From Neolewinella agarilytica (GTDB taxonomy: Bacteria; Bacteroidota; Bacteroidia; Chitinophagales; Saprospiraceae): DNA of 64,000 nucleotides. The notes under the pieces are model-generated. The model worked only from the letters and a program-made list of their open reading frames with translations, did no database searches and was not told the DNA's origin. The stretch is from positions 62,001 to 126,000 of the forward strand of contig NZ_FOFB01000013.1 of assembly GCF_900110645.1 (NCBI RefSeq), read 5' to 3'. Positions 41,804 through 49,981 of the stretch are shown piece after piece. Position numbers and translations under genes: made by a program. Positions within the stretch are counted from its first letter, which is position 1, and the number at the start of each line of letters is the position of its first letter.

Positions 41804-43054
41804 TTATTTAACAATTAGGCCCTGGCAGAGCCAATCCGCAATTAACTGACGGTTACGGGGTTCCACGATTCTGAGCTGATCAGACGGATTGGTAATATTT
41901 CCCAATTCGATAAAGACACCGCTCGTTTTGGTTTCGCGCAAGACATAAAGGTCTCGTGGCCCGACCGTACCGGCGTATCCCCTCCCCTTACGAACCTGAT
42001 CATACTTTTGCCGCACTACCGTTTGCATTCGATCTGCCTGTTTAGCACCAATCAAATCCGTTTCGTGATGATAAAAGAACAGGTCGATTTTTTTGTTACT
42101 GGCACGACTGTCCACGTGAATGGAAACCATCGTCTGATCACTGATCCCCTTGGCCAGATTCTCATCATACAATCGGTTGATGATGTTGGACCGTTGTGCC
42201 AGTCGGTTTTTTTGTCCATGAGGGATAGGGTTTCCGCCCCAGGCGGTCTCATCCTTGTCTCCTTTCAGGTAACGATCATCCCGGATCCCGTCGGTATCCC
42301 GGACGATCATGTAGGGTGTCCCGCCGTGCTTCAGGATATTTCGGGTCAGGCGCAGAGCGACATCGTAGGCATACTCATCTTCGTGCAGGAAATGCCCTGC
42401 CCGCTTCCCTATCGTTCCGGGGTCCGGGCCGCCGTGCCCGGAGACGATGTAAAAGATTCTGCCCGCCAGCTTATCATCTACTTTAGGGACATAAGCGTAC
42501 TTCTCCCCGAAAATTTTAAAGGTTCTGAAGGCCGTTGTAGTCTGCTGCTCCGGAACTGCTCCTTCGGCGGAGACCAAACCTCCTTCCGGTTTACTAATTT
42601 CACCACTGTCCGTGATTTCTTCCGGAGCTGCCTTTAGCTTTTCCTCAAAACAATTATCGATATGGAAAGGAAGGTACAAGACATTGTCTTCCCGAAAGTC
42701 CTTCGGGCGAACGCCTTTTGCCAACAACTCCTCGTTATAATACTGGATACTCAATGCCCGGGCATAATCGTCGTTGCCCGTTGAGCTTCGAATACTCTTG
42801 CCATTATAGTTAATGGTTTCAATCGGCATTTCATACGTTCGTCCTACAAAGAGGTTCGCGTTTTGCTTAAGACCGTTCAGGCGATAGAACTCCTGCAGGT
42901 TACAGGGGTAATCCAACAATTGGTATCGTCGCAGGATAGCATAGACGCCATCACCTTTCTGCGCAACAACCTTGAGTTGTTCCGCCTGAAGGGTTGACAG
43001 GGCCACCAGAAGCAGGCAAAGGAGGAGTAAGTGTTTGTTCAAAAGAAAAGACAA
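41804..43054 (-). CDS. N-acetylmuramoyl-L-alanine amidase
   Basis: 416 residues with a signal peptide ending TLQAE. A LysM-like region near residues 28-80 (LKVVAQKGDGVYAILRRYQL, EFYRLNGLKQNANLFVGRTY) may bind glycan. The C-terminal half is an Amidase_3 domain: YIVSGHGGPDPGTIG, HEDEYAYDVALRL, VSIHVDSR and GVFIELGNITNPSDQ carry the zinc and catalytic positions. It cuts the stem peptide from peptidoglycan during cell separation or recycling. Confidence 0.9.
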   Translation of the reverse strand: MSFLLNKHLLLLCLLLVALSTLQAEQLKVVAQKGDGVYAILRRYQLLDYPCNLQEFYRLNGLKQNANLFVGRTYEMPIETINYNGKSIRSSTGNDDYARALSIQYYNEELLAKGVRPKDFREDNVLYLPFHIDNCFEEKLKAAPEEITDSGEISKPEGGLVSAEGAVPEQQTTTAFRTFKIFGEKYAYVPKVDDKLAGRIFYIVSGHGGPDPGTIGKRAGHFLHEDEYAYDVALRLTRNILKHGGTPYMIVRDTDGIRDDRYLKGDKDETAWGGNPIPHGQKNRLAQRSNIINRLYDENLAKGISDQTMVSIHVDSRASNKKIDLFFYHHETDLIGAKQADRMQTVVRQKYDQVRKGRGYAGTVGPRDLYVLRETKTSGVFIELGNITNPSDQLRIVEPRNRQLIADWLCQGLIVK

Positions 43055-43111
43055 TTATTAATTCAGCAAAAGCCTGACGGAATGATGGCGCAAGATAGTA
43101 AGCGTCCAACT

Positions 43112-43119
43112 TACCTTTG
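43112..43119 (+). promoter_or_regulatory. -7 box TACCTTTG, 4 nt before ATG
   Basis: TACCTTTG is followed by CAAA and the ATG of the CcmB-like gene, so the message is predicted to be leaderless. Confidence 0.55.
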
Positions 43120-43123
43120 CAAA

Positions 43124-43783
43124 ATGGACACTCTCCGTCAGATCGGCCACCTCTTTTGGTGGGAGCTTAAAACAGAATGGCGCAACCGCTATGCCCTGGG
43201 CAGCGTATTGCTGTACGTCGTTGCCACCACGGTGGTGATTTACTTCGCCGTCCGGCAGTTTAGCCCCATGACCTTTAACGCACTATTTTGGGTAGTGTTG
43301 TTTTTCGGAGCCACGGTGGCTTCAGGGCGCAGTTTTCTGCGGGAAGGCGGACGGCGGCATTACTACTTCTACACGCTGGCCAGCCCGGAGGCCCTGCTCG
43401 TCAGTAAACTCCTCTACAACACACTGATCATTTGGCTTATCAGTGGTCTCAGCTGGGCACTGCTTAGTTTTTTTGCGGCGGAGAACTACGTGTTCGAACC
43501 CGCCTATTTCACGCTGGCCTTACTGCTCGGAGGCATCGGCCTATCGGCCATCCTGACCTTTGTGGCGGCCGTAGCCGCCCGGGCCGGCGGTAACGGAACC
43601 CTGATGGCGGTTCTTTCTTTTCCGCTCATCATCCCGCTGCTTTTTCTGTTGGTAAATGCCGGTGGTTATGCGGTTGGGCTCACTTCGGGCCAGGAATCCT
43701 CTTATCTGCTACTCGCAGTAGCGATCGATTTGCTGGCCATGGCGGTTGGCCTGGTGTTATTCCCCTTTGTGTGGCGGGATTAA
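43124..43783 (+). CDS. CcmB-like heme exporter membrane subunit
   Basis: 219 residues from MDTLRQIGHLFWWELKTEWR, with six membrane helices. The start, helix pattern and motifs (LFWVVLFFGATVASGRSFLR, YFYTLASPEALLVSKLLYN) match the CcmB permease of cytochrome c maturation. The ATPase CcmA and other ccm genes are not adjacent in this window. The chosen ATG directly follows a -7 box. Confidence 0.82.
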   Translation: MDTLRQIGHLFWWELKTEWRNRYALGSVLLYVVATTVVIYFAVRQFSPMTFNALFWVVLFFGATVASGRSFLREGGRRHYYFYTLASPEALLVSKLLYNTLIIWLISGLSWALLSFFAAENYVFEPAYFTLALLLGGIGLSAILTFVAAVAARAGGNGTLMAVLSFPLIIPLLFLLVNAGGYAVGLTSGQESSYLLLAVAIDLLAMAVGLVLFPFVWRD

Positions 43784-43785
43784 GC

Positions 43786-43810
43786 GGGCGCGGCCGCGGG
43801 TGCAAGGGGG
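43786..43810 (+). repeat. Dispersed motif after the CcmB-like gene
   Basis: GGGCGCGGCCGCGGGTGCAA then GGGGG begins 2 nt after the stop codon. Confidence 0.75.
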
Positions 43811-43817
43811 AGTTTTT

Positions 43818-43966
43818 GGGAGCAAAGAAGCTCCAGCTCCGAACACGAATGGGGCCACAGGCTCCCGGAGCAGGTATGCGCAGTAGCTTTCTTATTGTTG
43901 GAAGCCATGGATGAGACAAAATCGCTTCGCTCCCTTGCCCGGTTCGGAGCTGGAACTCCTCCGCCC
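43818..43966. repeat. MITE-like element, 149 bp, copy 2
   Basis: Same element as 8097-8240 in reverse orientation, with ends GGGAGCAAAGAAGCTCCAGC and GGAGCTGGAACTCCTCCGCC. Its right end lies 21 bp before the RidA start, so the RidA promoter box sits next to it. Confidence 0.65.
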
Positions 43967-43987
43967 AAAGACGCTATCTTAGCTCCT

Positions 43988-44368
43988 ATGAAAATCATCC
44001 AGCACCCCGACATCCCCACACCAAAGGGGCACTACAGTCCCATTATGGAGCACCAGGGCACTCTCTATGTCTCCGGTCAGCTCCCAACGCTCCCCGATGG
44101 GAGTATGCCGGACGGCCTCGAAGCACAACTTCTGCTGGCACTCGGGAAAGTCGAACAACTTCTCCTCTGTGCGGGCAGCGACCGCAACCATGTGATTCAG
44201 GCTCGTATCTATATCCCGGACGTGGCTTACTGGCCAGAGGTTAACCGTATTTATGCCGGCTTCTTCGGAGCCCACAAACCCGCACGCTGCGTGGTCCCCA
44301 GCAGGGAATTACACCATGGAGCTCTGGTGGAAGTCGAGGTAGTCGCTTGTGCAAAGAGCGATAGCTGA
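43988..44368 (+). CDS. RidA family enamine/imine deaminase
   Basis: 126 residues. The start MKIIQHPDIPTPKGHYSP and YVSGQLP, HVIQARIYI, PARCVVPSRELHHGALVEVE match RidA, with the conserved Arg and Glu of the active site. These trimers hydrolyse reactive 2-aminoacrylate-type imines. The ATG at 43988 is chosen because TATCTTAG, close to a -7 box, lies 5 nt upstream and the longer frame runs into a MITE-like repeat. Confidence 0.9.
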   Translation: MKIIQHPDIPTPKGHYSPIMEHQGTLYVSGQLPTLPDGSMPDGLEAQLLLALGKVEQLLLCAGSDRNHVIQARIYIPDVAYWPEVNRIYAGFFGAHKPARCVVPSRELHHGALVEVEVVACAKSDS

Positions 44369-44390
44369 ATACTTCATTGCCTCCTACCCT

Positions 44391-44415
44391 TCTCTGCACC
44401 TGCGTACGCGCCCGC
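44391..44415 (-). repeat. Dispersed motif after RidA
   Basis: TCTCTGCACCTGCGTACGCG then CCCGC; lies 23 bp after the RidA stop. Confidence 0.7.
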
Positions 44416-44438
44416 TTAGTGACATTTGACCCAACAAA

Positions 44439-44471
44439 ATGCCCGTAGAAGCAATCGACTTCTACGGGCAT
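44439..44471. terminator. Hairpin between convergent genes
   Basis: ATGCCCGTAGAAG pairs exactly with CTTCTACGGGCAT, preceded by CAACAAA and followed by CTCTGTTTA. It can end both RidA and the opposing protease gene. Confidence 0.75.
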
Positions 44472-44504
44472 CTCTGTTTATGCGTCTTGCTGAAAAGCCA
44501 GCGT

Positions 44505-46739
44505 CTACTTCTTCACAAACCGTAAAGACCCTAACGCACTCCGCAGTAAGTAAACGCCCGGAGGCAGGCTGCTAACGGATAGTCGTCCGCCAGCCTTCAG
44601 TTGATCGACGCGCATTACCTCCCGACCGCTCAAGTCCAATACCTGTAGGTTATTGACCTTTGCATTGTCCGTTTCCGGAAAGCGGACGGTAAGCATATCT
44701 ACCACGGGGTTCGGAGACAAAGACCAAAGCGCTTCGCCTGCCAGGGAAGCCGTTACAACTTCAGAGAAAGAAAATTCTCCATCAAAGTCCGTCTGGCGCA
44801 CCCGGTAATGGTTTAAGCCGGCGTAGGGTGAAGCATCCGTCAGCTCATACTGCCCGCTCTCATTGGGCACTACACGACCGATGGCAGCAAAAGTCGCCCC
44901 ATTGTCCGTTGACCGCTCAACGGTAAAGTAATCATTGTCCGTCTCCATTACCGTAGCCCACTGTACCAGGATCGTCTTGTCCTGCGGTGTAGCCGTTACG
45001 GACAGCCAATCAACCGGTAACAAAGCCTCAAAAGCAGGCAAGGTGTAGCCCCGGTTCGATAAGATGGTATGCACCATAAGCACTTCTGCGTTAGTGCAGC
45101 CAGGTAACACCCGGGAAGCTTCGTATACAGCAACCGCCGCGTCGTTCTGAGAAGAGCTTCCACTTGTCATGGCAATCCCGGACCAGAACATCATGTCCGT
45201 CTTCATCTTACCTACGGCGTCCCAAATCTGCATCATAGCGGAGGCCCAGATTTGGCCATCGTTGTGGATTTGGCCAACCAGACCACTTGGGTAAGAACGA
45301 GAATCATCCACTCTGCGCCCGGACCAGAATTCGTTGTGTCCATCCCAGGTAAACACGTGGTCGTAGCCGTCGTCGGCGGGGTCCCACAACCCAAAAGAGC
45401 GGTTGTAAGATGCTGCCCAGTAATCACCGGACCCTTCACTCAGACCATTTACCTGAGAAAGGCCACCGTCAGTAAACCAGTCATGAAGGCCGTGGCCAAG
45501 CTCATGGTGAATTACGTCAGAATCCTCTGCATCATCGACTCCGCCGTCTCCGAAGATAATTCGTTGGGTAGTGCCAGTATAATAGGATTGGTCATCATTG
45601 TTAACACCCGATGGATCGAATTGGACCCCACCAGTATATTCTGACGGGCTCACATCGAGGCCTAGTGTTTCGTTCAGGTAACGCATGGAGGCATCTACGT
45701 GGTAGTAGACATTGGCCGCCTCAAAAGCATTATCCGACCGATTGAAGTTCCAATTGGGGGTGGCTTGAGAAAACAGTCCTCTAAACGGGCTCTCATGGTC
45801 TACTATTTCAGCGTACGGACCAATCAAATGGTATTGCCCACCACTAAAAGTGATATCGAGTAAGGTAACCGAAACCTGCTCAGCGACCAGATTAGGGCTG
45901 TTAGCATCGTTCGCATCACTGTACCCGCTGGTGAAATAACTTACCCCCGCAGTGGTAAGTGGATCCGGGTCAAAAACGTTTCCGGTGCCGTTTACCATCA
46001 TGGGAAAGGGCAGCGCTTCGGGCTCCTGCCCGTGTCCATGCCCGTGTTCTTCATCGTGCCGGTAGTAAAAAGCGATATCAGACACTTTTAACAGCTCCCC
46101 GGTTTGTGCATCTACGAAAGACTCCCATTCGCCCTGTGGAGCATTGCTGGAAATAACAATACGGTGGGCCAGATAAGGCACTTCCTTTAGGGCTACAATA
46201 ACAAGATCCTGAGTTTCAAAGTGGATGTCACCCGTAATCTGAAGATGCTGAGCCGCTACGTTACGTGCAGCCGTGGAATTAATGGCGGGGCTGACGGAGG
46301 CGAGGTTCACCCCGGCAACGAATTCGTTATTCACCATGCCTACGGACTGATCAGGGAAAACCGTGAGGGAGATTCCTCCCTTCCAAACCGGTACTCCTTT
46401 CCAGGTCTGTTTTAGCCGGACCGTTGTTCCGGCCGGGCGCTCGCGGGCGACCTTGAATTCGAGGTTTTCGAGGTCCGCAGTAGTAAGGCCTAGTTTAGCC
46501 GTTGACCGGCCAAGGTATTCCATGGCCATCTCCAGAGGCGATGCCTTAGCCACCTTTTTGTCGGTTTGATAAATGACTAAGGCCTTACCGGTGGTAGCGT
46601 CGAGCCGTTCTTTCCCTGTAACGAAGCTGCCTTTTTCGGCCTCTACTCCTAAAGTAAGTCCGCGGTCAGCCATTGGCTTTTGTGCAACTAAAGTTGCGGT
46701 AAGCCCAACCAGGCTTACTAAAAATAGTAATCGTTTCAT
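44505..46739 (-). CDS. Secreted gluzincin metalloprotease (M36/M4-like) with T9SS domain
   Basis: 744 residues from MKRLLFLVSLVG; signal peptide ends TLVAQ. An FTP/PepSY-type propeptide covers about 20-230. The zinc site is HHELGHGLHDWF with His412, Glu413 and His416, and the third ligand Glu in LSEGSGDYWAASY, a spacing closer to fungalysin (M36) than thermolysin. A fibronectin-like domain (PVDWLSVTATPQDKTILVQW) and a T9SS sorting domain (SPNPVVDMLTVRF to the end) follow. It is an extracellular protease. Confidence 0.9.
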   Translation of the reverse strand: MKRLLFLVSLVGLTATLVAQKPMADRGLTLGVEAEKGSFVTGKERLDATTGKALVIYQTDKKVAKASPLEMAMEYLGRSTAKLGLTTADLENLEFKVARERPAGTTVRLKQTWKGVPVWKGGISLTVFPDQSVGMVNNEFVAGVNLASVSPAINSTAARNVAAQHLQITGDIHFETQDLVIVALKEVPYLAHRIVISSNAPQGEWESFVDAQTGELLKVSDIAFYYRHDEEHGHGHGQEPEALPFPMMVNGTGNVFDPDPLTTAGVSYFTSGYSDANDANSPNLVAEQVSVTLLDITFSGGQYHLIGPYAEIVDHESPFRGLFSQATPNWNFNRSDNAFEAANVYYHVDASMRYLNETLGLDVSPSEYTGGVQFDPSGVNNDDQSYYTGTTQRIIFGDGGVDDAEDSDVIHHELGHGLHDWFTDGGLSQVNGLSEGSGDYWAASYNRSFGLWDPADDGYDHVFTWDGHNEFWSGRRVDDSRSYPSGLVGQIHNDGQIWASAMMQIWDAVGKMKTDMMFWSGIAMTSGSSSQNDAAVAVYEASRVLPGCTNAEVLMVHTILSNRGYTLPAFEALLPVDWLSVTATPQDKTILVQWATVMETDNDYFTVERSTDNGATFAAIGRVVPNESGQYELTDASPYAGLNHYRVRQTDFDGEFSFSEVVTASLAGEALWSLSPNPVVDMLTVRFPETDNAKVNNLQVLDLSGREVMRVDQLKAGGRLSVSSLPPGVYLLRSALGSLRFVKK

Positions 46740-46877
46740 TTTAAATTGTACCTGAGTTCCCTGTAAATAATGCCTAAAAGTAGCCCAATTCAACCTATCT
46801 GATGATGGTAACTAAATTTAAAGTCGGACAGAAGACACTGGCGCCTTTGAAGTTCAGGTAAATTCTGCAAGGGAGGC

Positions 46878-46898
46878 GGGGCGATTCCGCGGGTGCAG
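46878..46898 (+). repeat. Dispersed motif, diverged copy
   Basis: GGGGCGATTCCGCGGGTGCA in the spacer ahead of the helicase; core CGCGGGTGCA intact. Confidence 0.5.
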
Positions 46899-46953
46899 CG
46901 GACGGTTTTTAAAGAGCAGGGTTAATCACTACTCTGACTACCGCAGCAAGGTA

Positions 46954-46961
46954 TATCTTTG
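46954..46961 (+). promoter_or_regulatory. -7 box TATCTTTG, 3 nt before ATG
   Basis: TATCTTTG is followed by CGT and the helicase ATG at 46965, the tightest spacing seen in this window. Confidence 0.55.
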
Positions 46962-46964
46962 CGT

Positions 46965-48320
46965 ATGACATTTGCCGAACTCAACCTGAACCGCCCACTC
47001 TGGAATGCCCTTGAAGAACTCGGACTGGAGACGCCTACTGCCATTCAGGCCAAGGCCTTCTCCCCCATCATGGCTGGTCGGGATGTTATCGGCATCGCCC
47101 AAACCGGAACGGGTAAGACCTATGCCTACCTCCTACCTGCGCTCAAGTTGTGGCAATTCACGAAGTCGCCTTTCCCTCAGGTACTCATCATCGTACCTAC
47201 CCGGGAACTCGTACAGCAAGTGGTTACCGAGATTGAAAAACTCACCCAATTCATGAGCGTCGAAGTTGCTGGCGTCTATGGAGGAACCAACATCAAATCG
47301 AATAAGGCAGAGATTGAAGTCGGGGTAGACTTCGTAGTGGGAACCCCGGGTCGCCTGGTAGACCTGCTCAAAGACGGCGTTCTGAAGCTGAAGAACGTCA
47401 AGCGCCTTATTCTGGACGAAGTTGACGAGATGCTTGACCTCGGATTTCGGACACAACTCAACGACATCGTTGACTTCCTGCCCAAAAAAAGGCAACACCT
47501 TTTCTTCTCCGCAACCATGGTGGAAGAAGTGATGGGAACCATCAGGCAGTTCACTGACTACTACGAAGTAATTGAAACGGCGCCCTCCGGTGCACCACTG
47601 GAAAATATTGACCAGTTCTCTTTTGAAGTCCCCAACTTCAACTCCAAGGCCAACCTGCTGGAATACTTGCTAAAAAACCGAGCAGAAATGACGAAGGTGT
47701 TAGCTTTCGCCTCTACCCGAAAAATGGCCGATGCGCTCTATGAGCGATTAGAACCTGTATTTGGAGAAGCAGTAGGCGTAATTCACTCTTCAAAGTCGCA
47801 AAACAACCGTTTTAATACGGTAGCCACCTTTGAGGATGGTACCTATCAATGCCTGATTGCCACCGATATTGTAGCCCGCGGACTGGACGTCTCCGGCATT
47901 ACCCACGTCATCAACTTTGATGTATCGGACAATCAGGAAAAGCACATTCACCGCGTCGGCCGTACCGGCCGCGCCAAAGAGAAGGGTGTAGCGATCACCT
48001 TCTTCTCAGAGGCCGAAAAAGAAGCTAAAGCAGCCATCGAGGAATTGATGGGGCGCCCCATTGAAGTTCGTCCGCTACCGGAAGGCGTAGAGCTGTCCGA
48101 CGTCCTCATCCCACTGGAAATGGAACCAGAGTATGTGGCGGAGAATACCGAGTTTTTCGACATTGACCCGGAGCGGGCTGCCTTTCATGAAAAGGCGGAG
48201 CGAAACCAGAAGGTGAACGTTCGAATGGGCAAACGGGCAACGATGATGCTGAAGTACAAGAAACCACAGTCGCGGGGGGCGAAGCCTAAGGGGAATAAGA
48301 AGAATAAGAAGAGGAAGTAG
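46965..48320 (+). CDS. DEAD-box RNA helicase with DEVD motif II
   Basis: 451 residues. Q-motif region ELGLETPTAIQAKAF, AQTGTGKT, PTREL, TPGRL, DEVDEMLDLGF (DEVD for DEAD), SATM, ATDIVARGLDVSG and HRVGRTGRAKEKG. A basic tail (KYKKPQSRGAKPKGNKKNKK) probably binds RNA. It unwinds short RNA duplexes in ribosome assembly or RNA decay. The closest usual name is RhlE-like but this was not tested. Confidence 0.92.
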   Translation: MTFAELNLNRPLWNALEELGLETPTAIQAKAFSPIMAGRDVIGIAQTGTGKTYAYLLPALKLWQFTKSPFPQVLIIVPTRELVQQVVTEIEKLTQFMSVEVAGVYGGTNIKSNKAEIEVGVDFVVGTPGRLVDLLKDGVLKLKNVKRLILDEVDEMLDLGFRTQLNDIVDFLPKKRQHLFFSATMVEEVMGTIRQFTDYYEVIETAPSGAPLENIDQFSFEVPNFNSKANLLEYLLKNRAEMTKVLAFASTRKMADALYERLEPVFGEAVGVIHSSKSQNNRFNTVATFEDGTYQCLIATDIVARGLDVSGITHVINFDVSDNQEKHIHRVGRTGRAKEKGVAITFFSEAEKEAKAAIEELMGRPIEVRPLPEGVELSDVLIPLEMEPEYVAENTEFFDIDPERAAFHEKAERNQKVNVRMGKRATMMLKYKKPQSRGAKPKGNKKNKKRK

Positions 48321-48362
48321 TCTTTTGGTCTTTTGGTTCTTTGGTCTTTTGGGCTACCGCAT

Positions 48363-48443
48363 TTTGGAGGCTTTGGAGGCTTTGGAGGCTTTGGAGGCTT
48401 TGGAGGCTTTGGAGGCTTTGGAGGCTTTGGAGGCTTTGGAGGC
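48363..48443. repeat. Nine exact tandem copies of TTTGGAGGC
   Basis: 81 bp, nine perfect 9-bp units, between the convergent helicase and methyltransferase genes. A run of tcttttgg units precedes it (48321-48352). A frame across it would read KPP repeats, but it has no other support. Confidence 0.95.
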
Positions 48444-48471
48444 AAAATAAAGATCGGACAATTACCGTGGA

Positions 48472-49452
48472 TCAAGTGACCGTCAAAATCATACCGGGTA
48501 CTGCACCAAGATGGTACTGAGCGGAAATCATCTTCCTGCCCACCGGTAATGAATCCGTATTAAAAACAGCCTTCGGAATCGTTAAGCCGGATTCATTCAG
48601 ACCTAAAGATTGGGTCCCAAATATTTTGATAGTCGTTGAGATTCCCAACTTGTGAGCATTGGCAATATCCTCATCAACAAGTTGATGCTCTATCATAGGA
48701 AACTGAGTTGCTCCGTCCTGCAAAAGCGGAGGATGGCCGGACAGTGCCTTCCGGCTAATAACCAGCAATTCAGCTAGCGCTCTGGACTTGACGGTCCCCG
48801 TACTACCGTATTCTATGGCAGCAAGGTGCAGACTGATTTCCGCTGGAATCAACAGAGCATCTTCCCGCAGCTGAGGTAACAGATTTAGAGTTATGGCCAC
48901 CTGAGGTTCCTTTTGCAAAGCGTACTGCATTGTTTCGCTTAGCAGGATGTCATATCTTTCTGGGTCATTCAACTGAAGCGTCGTCGCATCTGCCTGGTAA
49001 AGCGCCCTAAGATAAGGTCTGAAATCATCGCCCTCAAAAACCCTCCGGACGGTCTTGAAGCTAACTTCATTAATTTCCACCAGCGTAAGCTGAAGTTCTT
49101 CCGGAGAATACCTGAAAAGTAAAGGAAGGGCCAGAGTCGCAAAAGGGCCAGATCCTGCATACAGCAATTCTATTGGCTTGAGCCCCTGGTTGAGCTGATA
49201 ATCAATCGCTTCTGCGAGACCTTTCACAAATCGCTTAGTGCGCAGTATGTCATCAACACAACGTACGGCCCACTCCGTTCCAATAGCCAACCCCTCAGAC
49301 AAATGAACATCATTTCTCAGGGAATCGTCATCTAACCCCAGTTGGGTTAGGTCAAGTAAACAGACCCGGAAGTCATCGATAGCCTGATAGAGTTCAGCGA
49401 AGTCTACTTCGTCCGCCAAAAATACGGTAGCAATATCACGGAGATTATTCAT
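48472..49452 (-). CDS. Putative class I SAM-dependent methyltransferase
   Basis: 326 residues. SAM-binding motif I reads IELLYAGSGPFATLALPLL, followed by an acidic strand end LTLVEINE, and motif IV-like DPERYDILLSETM. The N-terminal 90 residues are helical and the C-terminal 100 are beta-rich, recalling protein arginine methyltransferase layout, but no double-E loop is clear. The substrate is unknown. It follows the small gene at 49456-49677 with a 3-bp gap on the same strand, so the two are almost certainly co-transcribed. Confidence 0.65.
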   Translation of the reverse strand: MNNLRDIATVFLADEVDFAELYQAIDDFRVCLLDLTQLGLDDDSLRNDVHLSEGLAIGTEWAVRCVDDILRTKRFVKGLAEAIDYQLNQGLKPIELLYAGSGPFATLALPLLFRYSPEELQLTLVEINEVSFKTVRRVFEGDDFRPYLRALYQADATTLQLNDPERYDILLSETMQYALQKEPQVAITLNLLPQLREDALLIPAEISLHLAAIEYGSTGTVKSRALAELLVISRKALSGHPPLLQDGATQFPMIEHQLVDEDIANAHKLGISTTIKIFGTQSLGLNESGLTIPKAVFNTDSLPVGRKMISAQYHLGAVPGMILTVT

Positions 49453-49455
49453 TGA

Positions 49456-49677
49456 CTACTCCACAATCTCATAGTCAATCTGCAATTTCCGTAGTGAGCG
49501 GAAAGCGGAACTTTCGTTAAAGCTTACTTCAATATCCACGGGCGAGCCTTCGATCAGGATATTGGTGAGTTCATTGGCGAGGTTGTAGTCGAGGCCATCG
49601 GCAATGTCCTCCAAAGTCCGGGCGATAGCCCGGCGGTCGGGGCGATCCTGTCCGCAAGAAAGTAAATTGAGCTGCAT
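49456..49677 (-). CDS. Small protein resembling the L7/L12 C-terminal domain
   Basis: 73 residues from MQLNLLSCGQDRPDRRAIAR. The pattern of a helix, LANELTNILIEGSPVDIEVS, a second helix RSLRKLQ and a final strand IDYEIVE resembles the ribosomal protein L7/L12 C-terminal fold; this is a by-eye match. It directly precedes a methyltransferase gene. It might be that enzyme's partner or substrate. Confidence 0.5.
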   Translation of the reverse strand: MQLNLLSCGQDRPDRRAIARTLEDIADGLDYNLANELTNILIEGSPVDIEVSFNESSAFRSLRKLQIDYEIVE

Positions 49678-49881
49678 TTTGTTTTGTTTATTGGCAAATA
49701 TAAACAATTTAGCGCAAATACGCCATTGAACTATCATTTTGTGTACACAGCGAGATGCACGAGCCGTCAATTAACTTTTTCGGCCTCCGCCATCACTACG
49801 AGCCGGTCGAAGAACCAAGACGGTAGTCTGGCCCCCGGGATTAAAATTCCTCCTGCCACCTCCCCCTGCTCTTTCACCTTT

Positions 49882-49906
49882 CCCCTTGCACCTGCGTTCT
49901 GCGCCC
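49882..49906 (-). repeat. Dispersed motif upstream of the beta-lactamase-like gene
   Basis: CCCCTTGCACCTGCGTTCTG then CGCCC; full length. Confidence 0.8.
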
Positions 49907-49981
49907 AAAAAACAATGAGCATCCAAAAAAGAACATTGCCCCTCGTCGAGCCGCTCTATCTTTATGCCGAAATCACCAACC

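Noticed and set aside
48185-48475. KPP-repeat protein on the minus strand
   Set aside because: Reading through the 9-bp simple repeat and the helicase tail; no start region or flanking coding signal.
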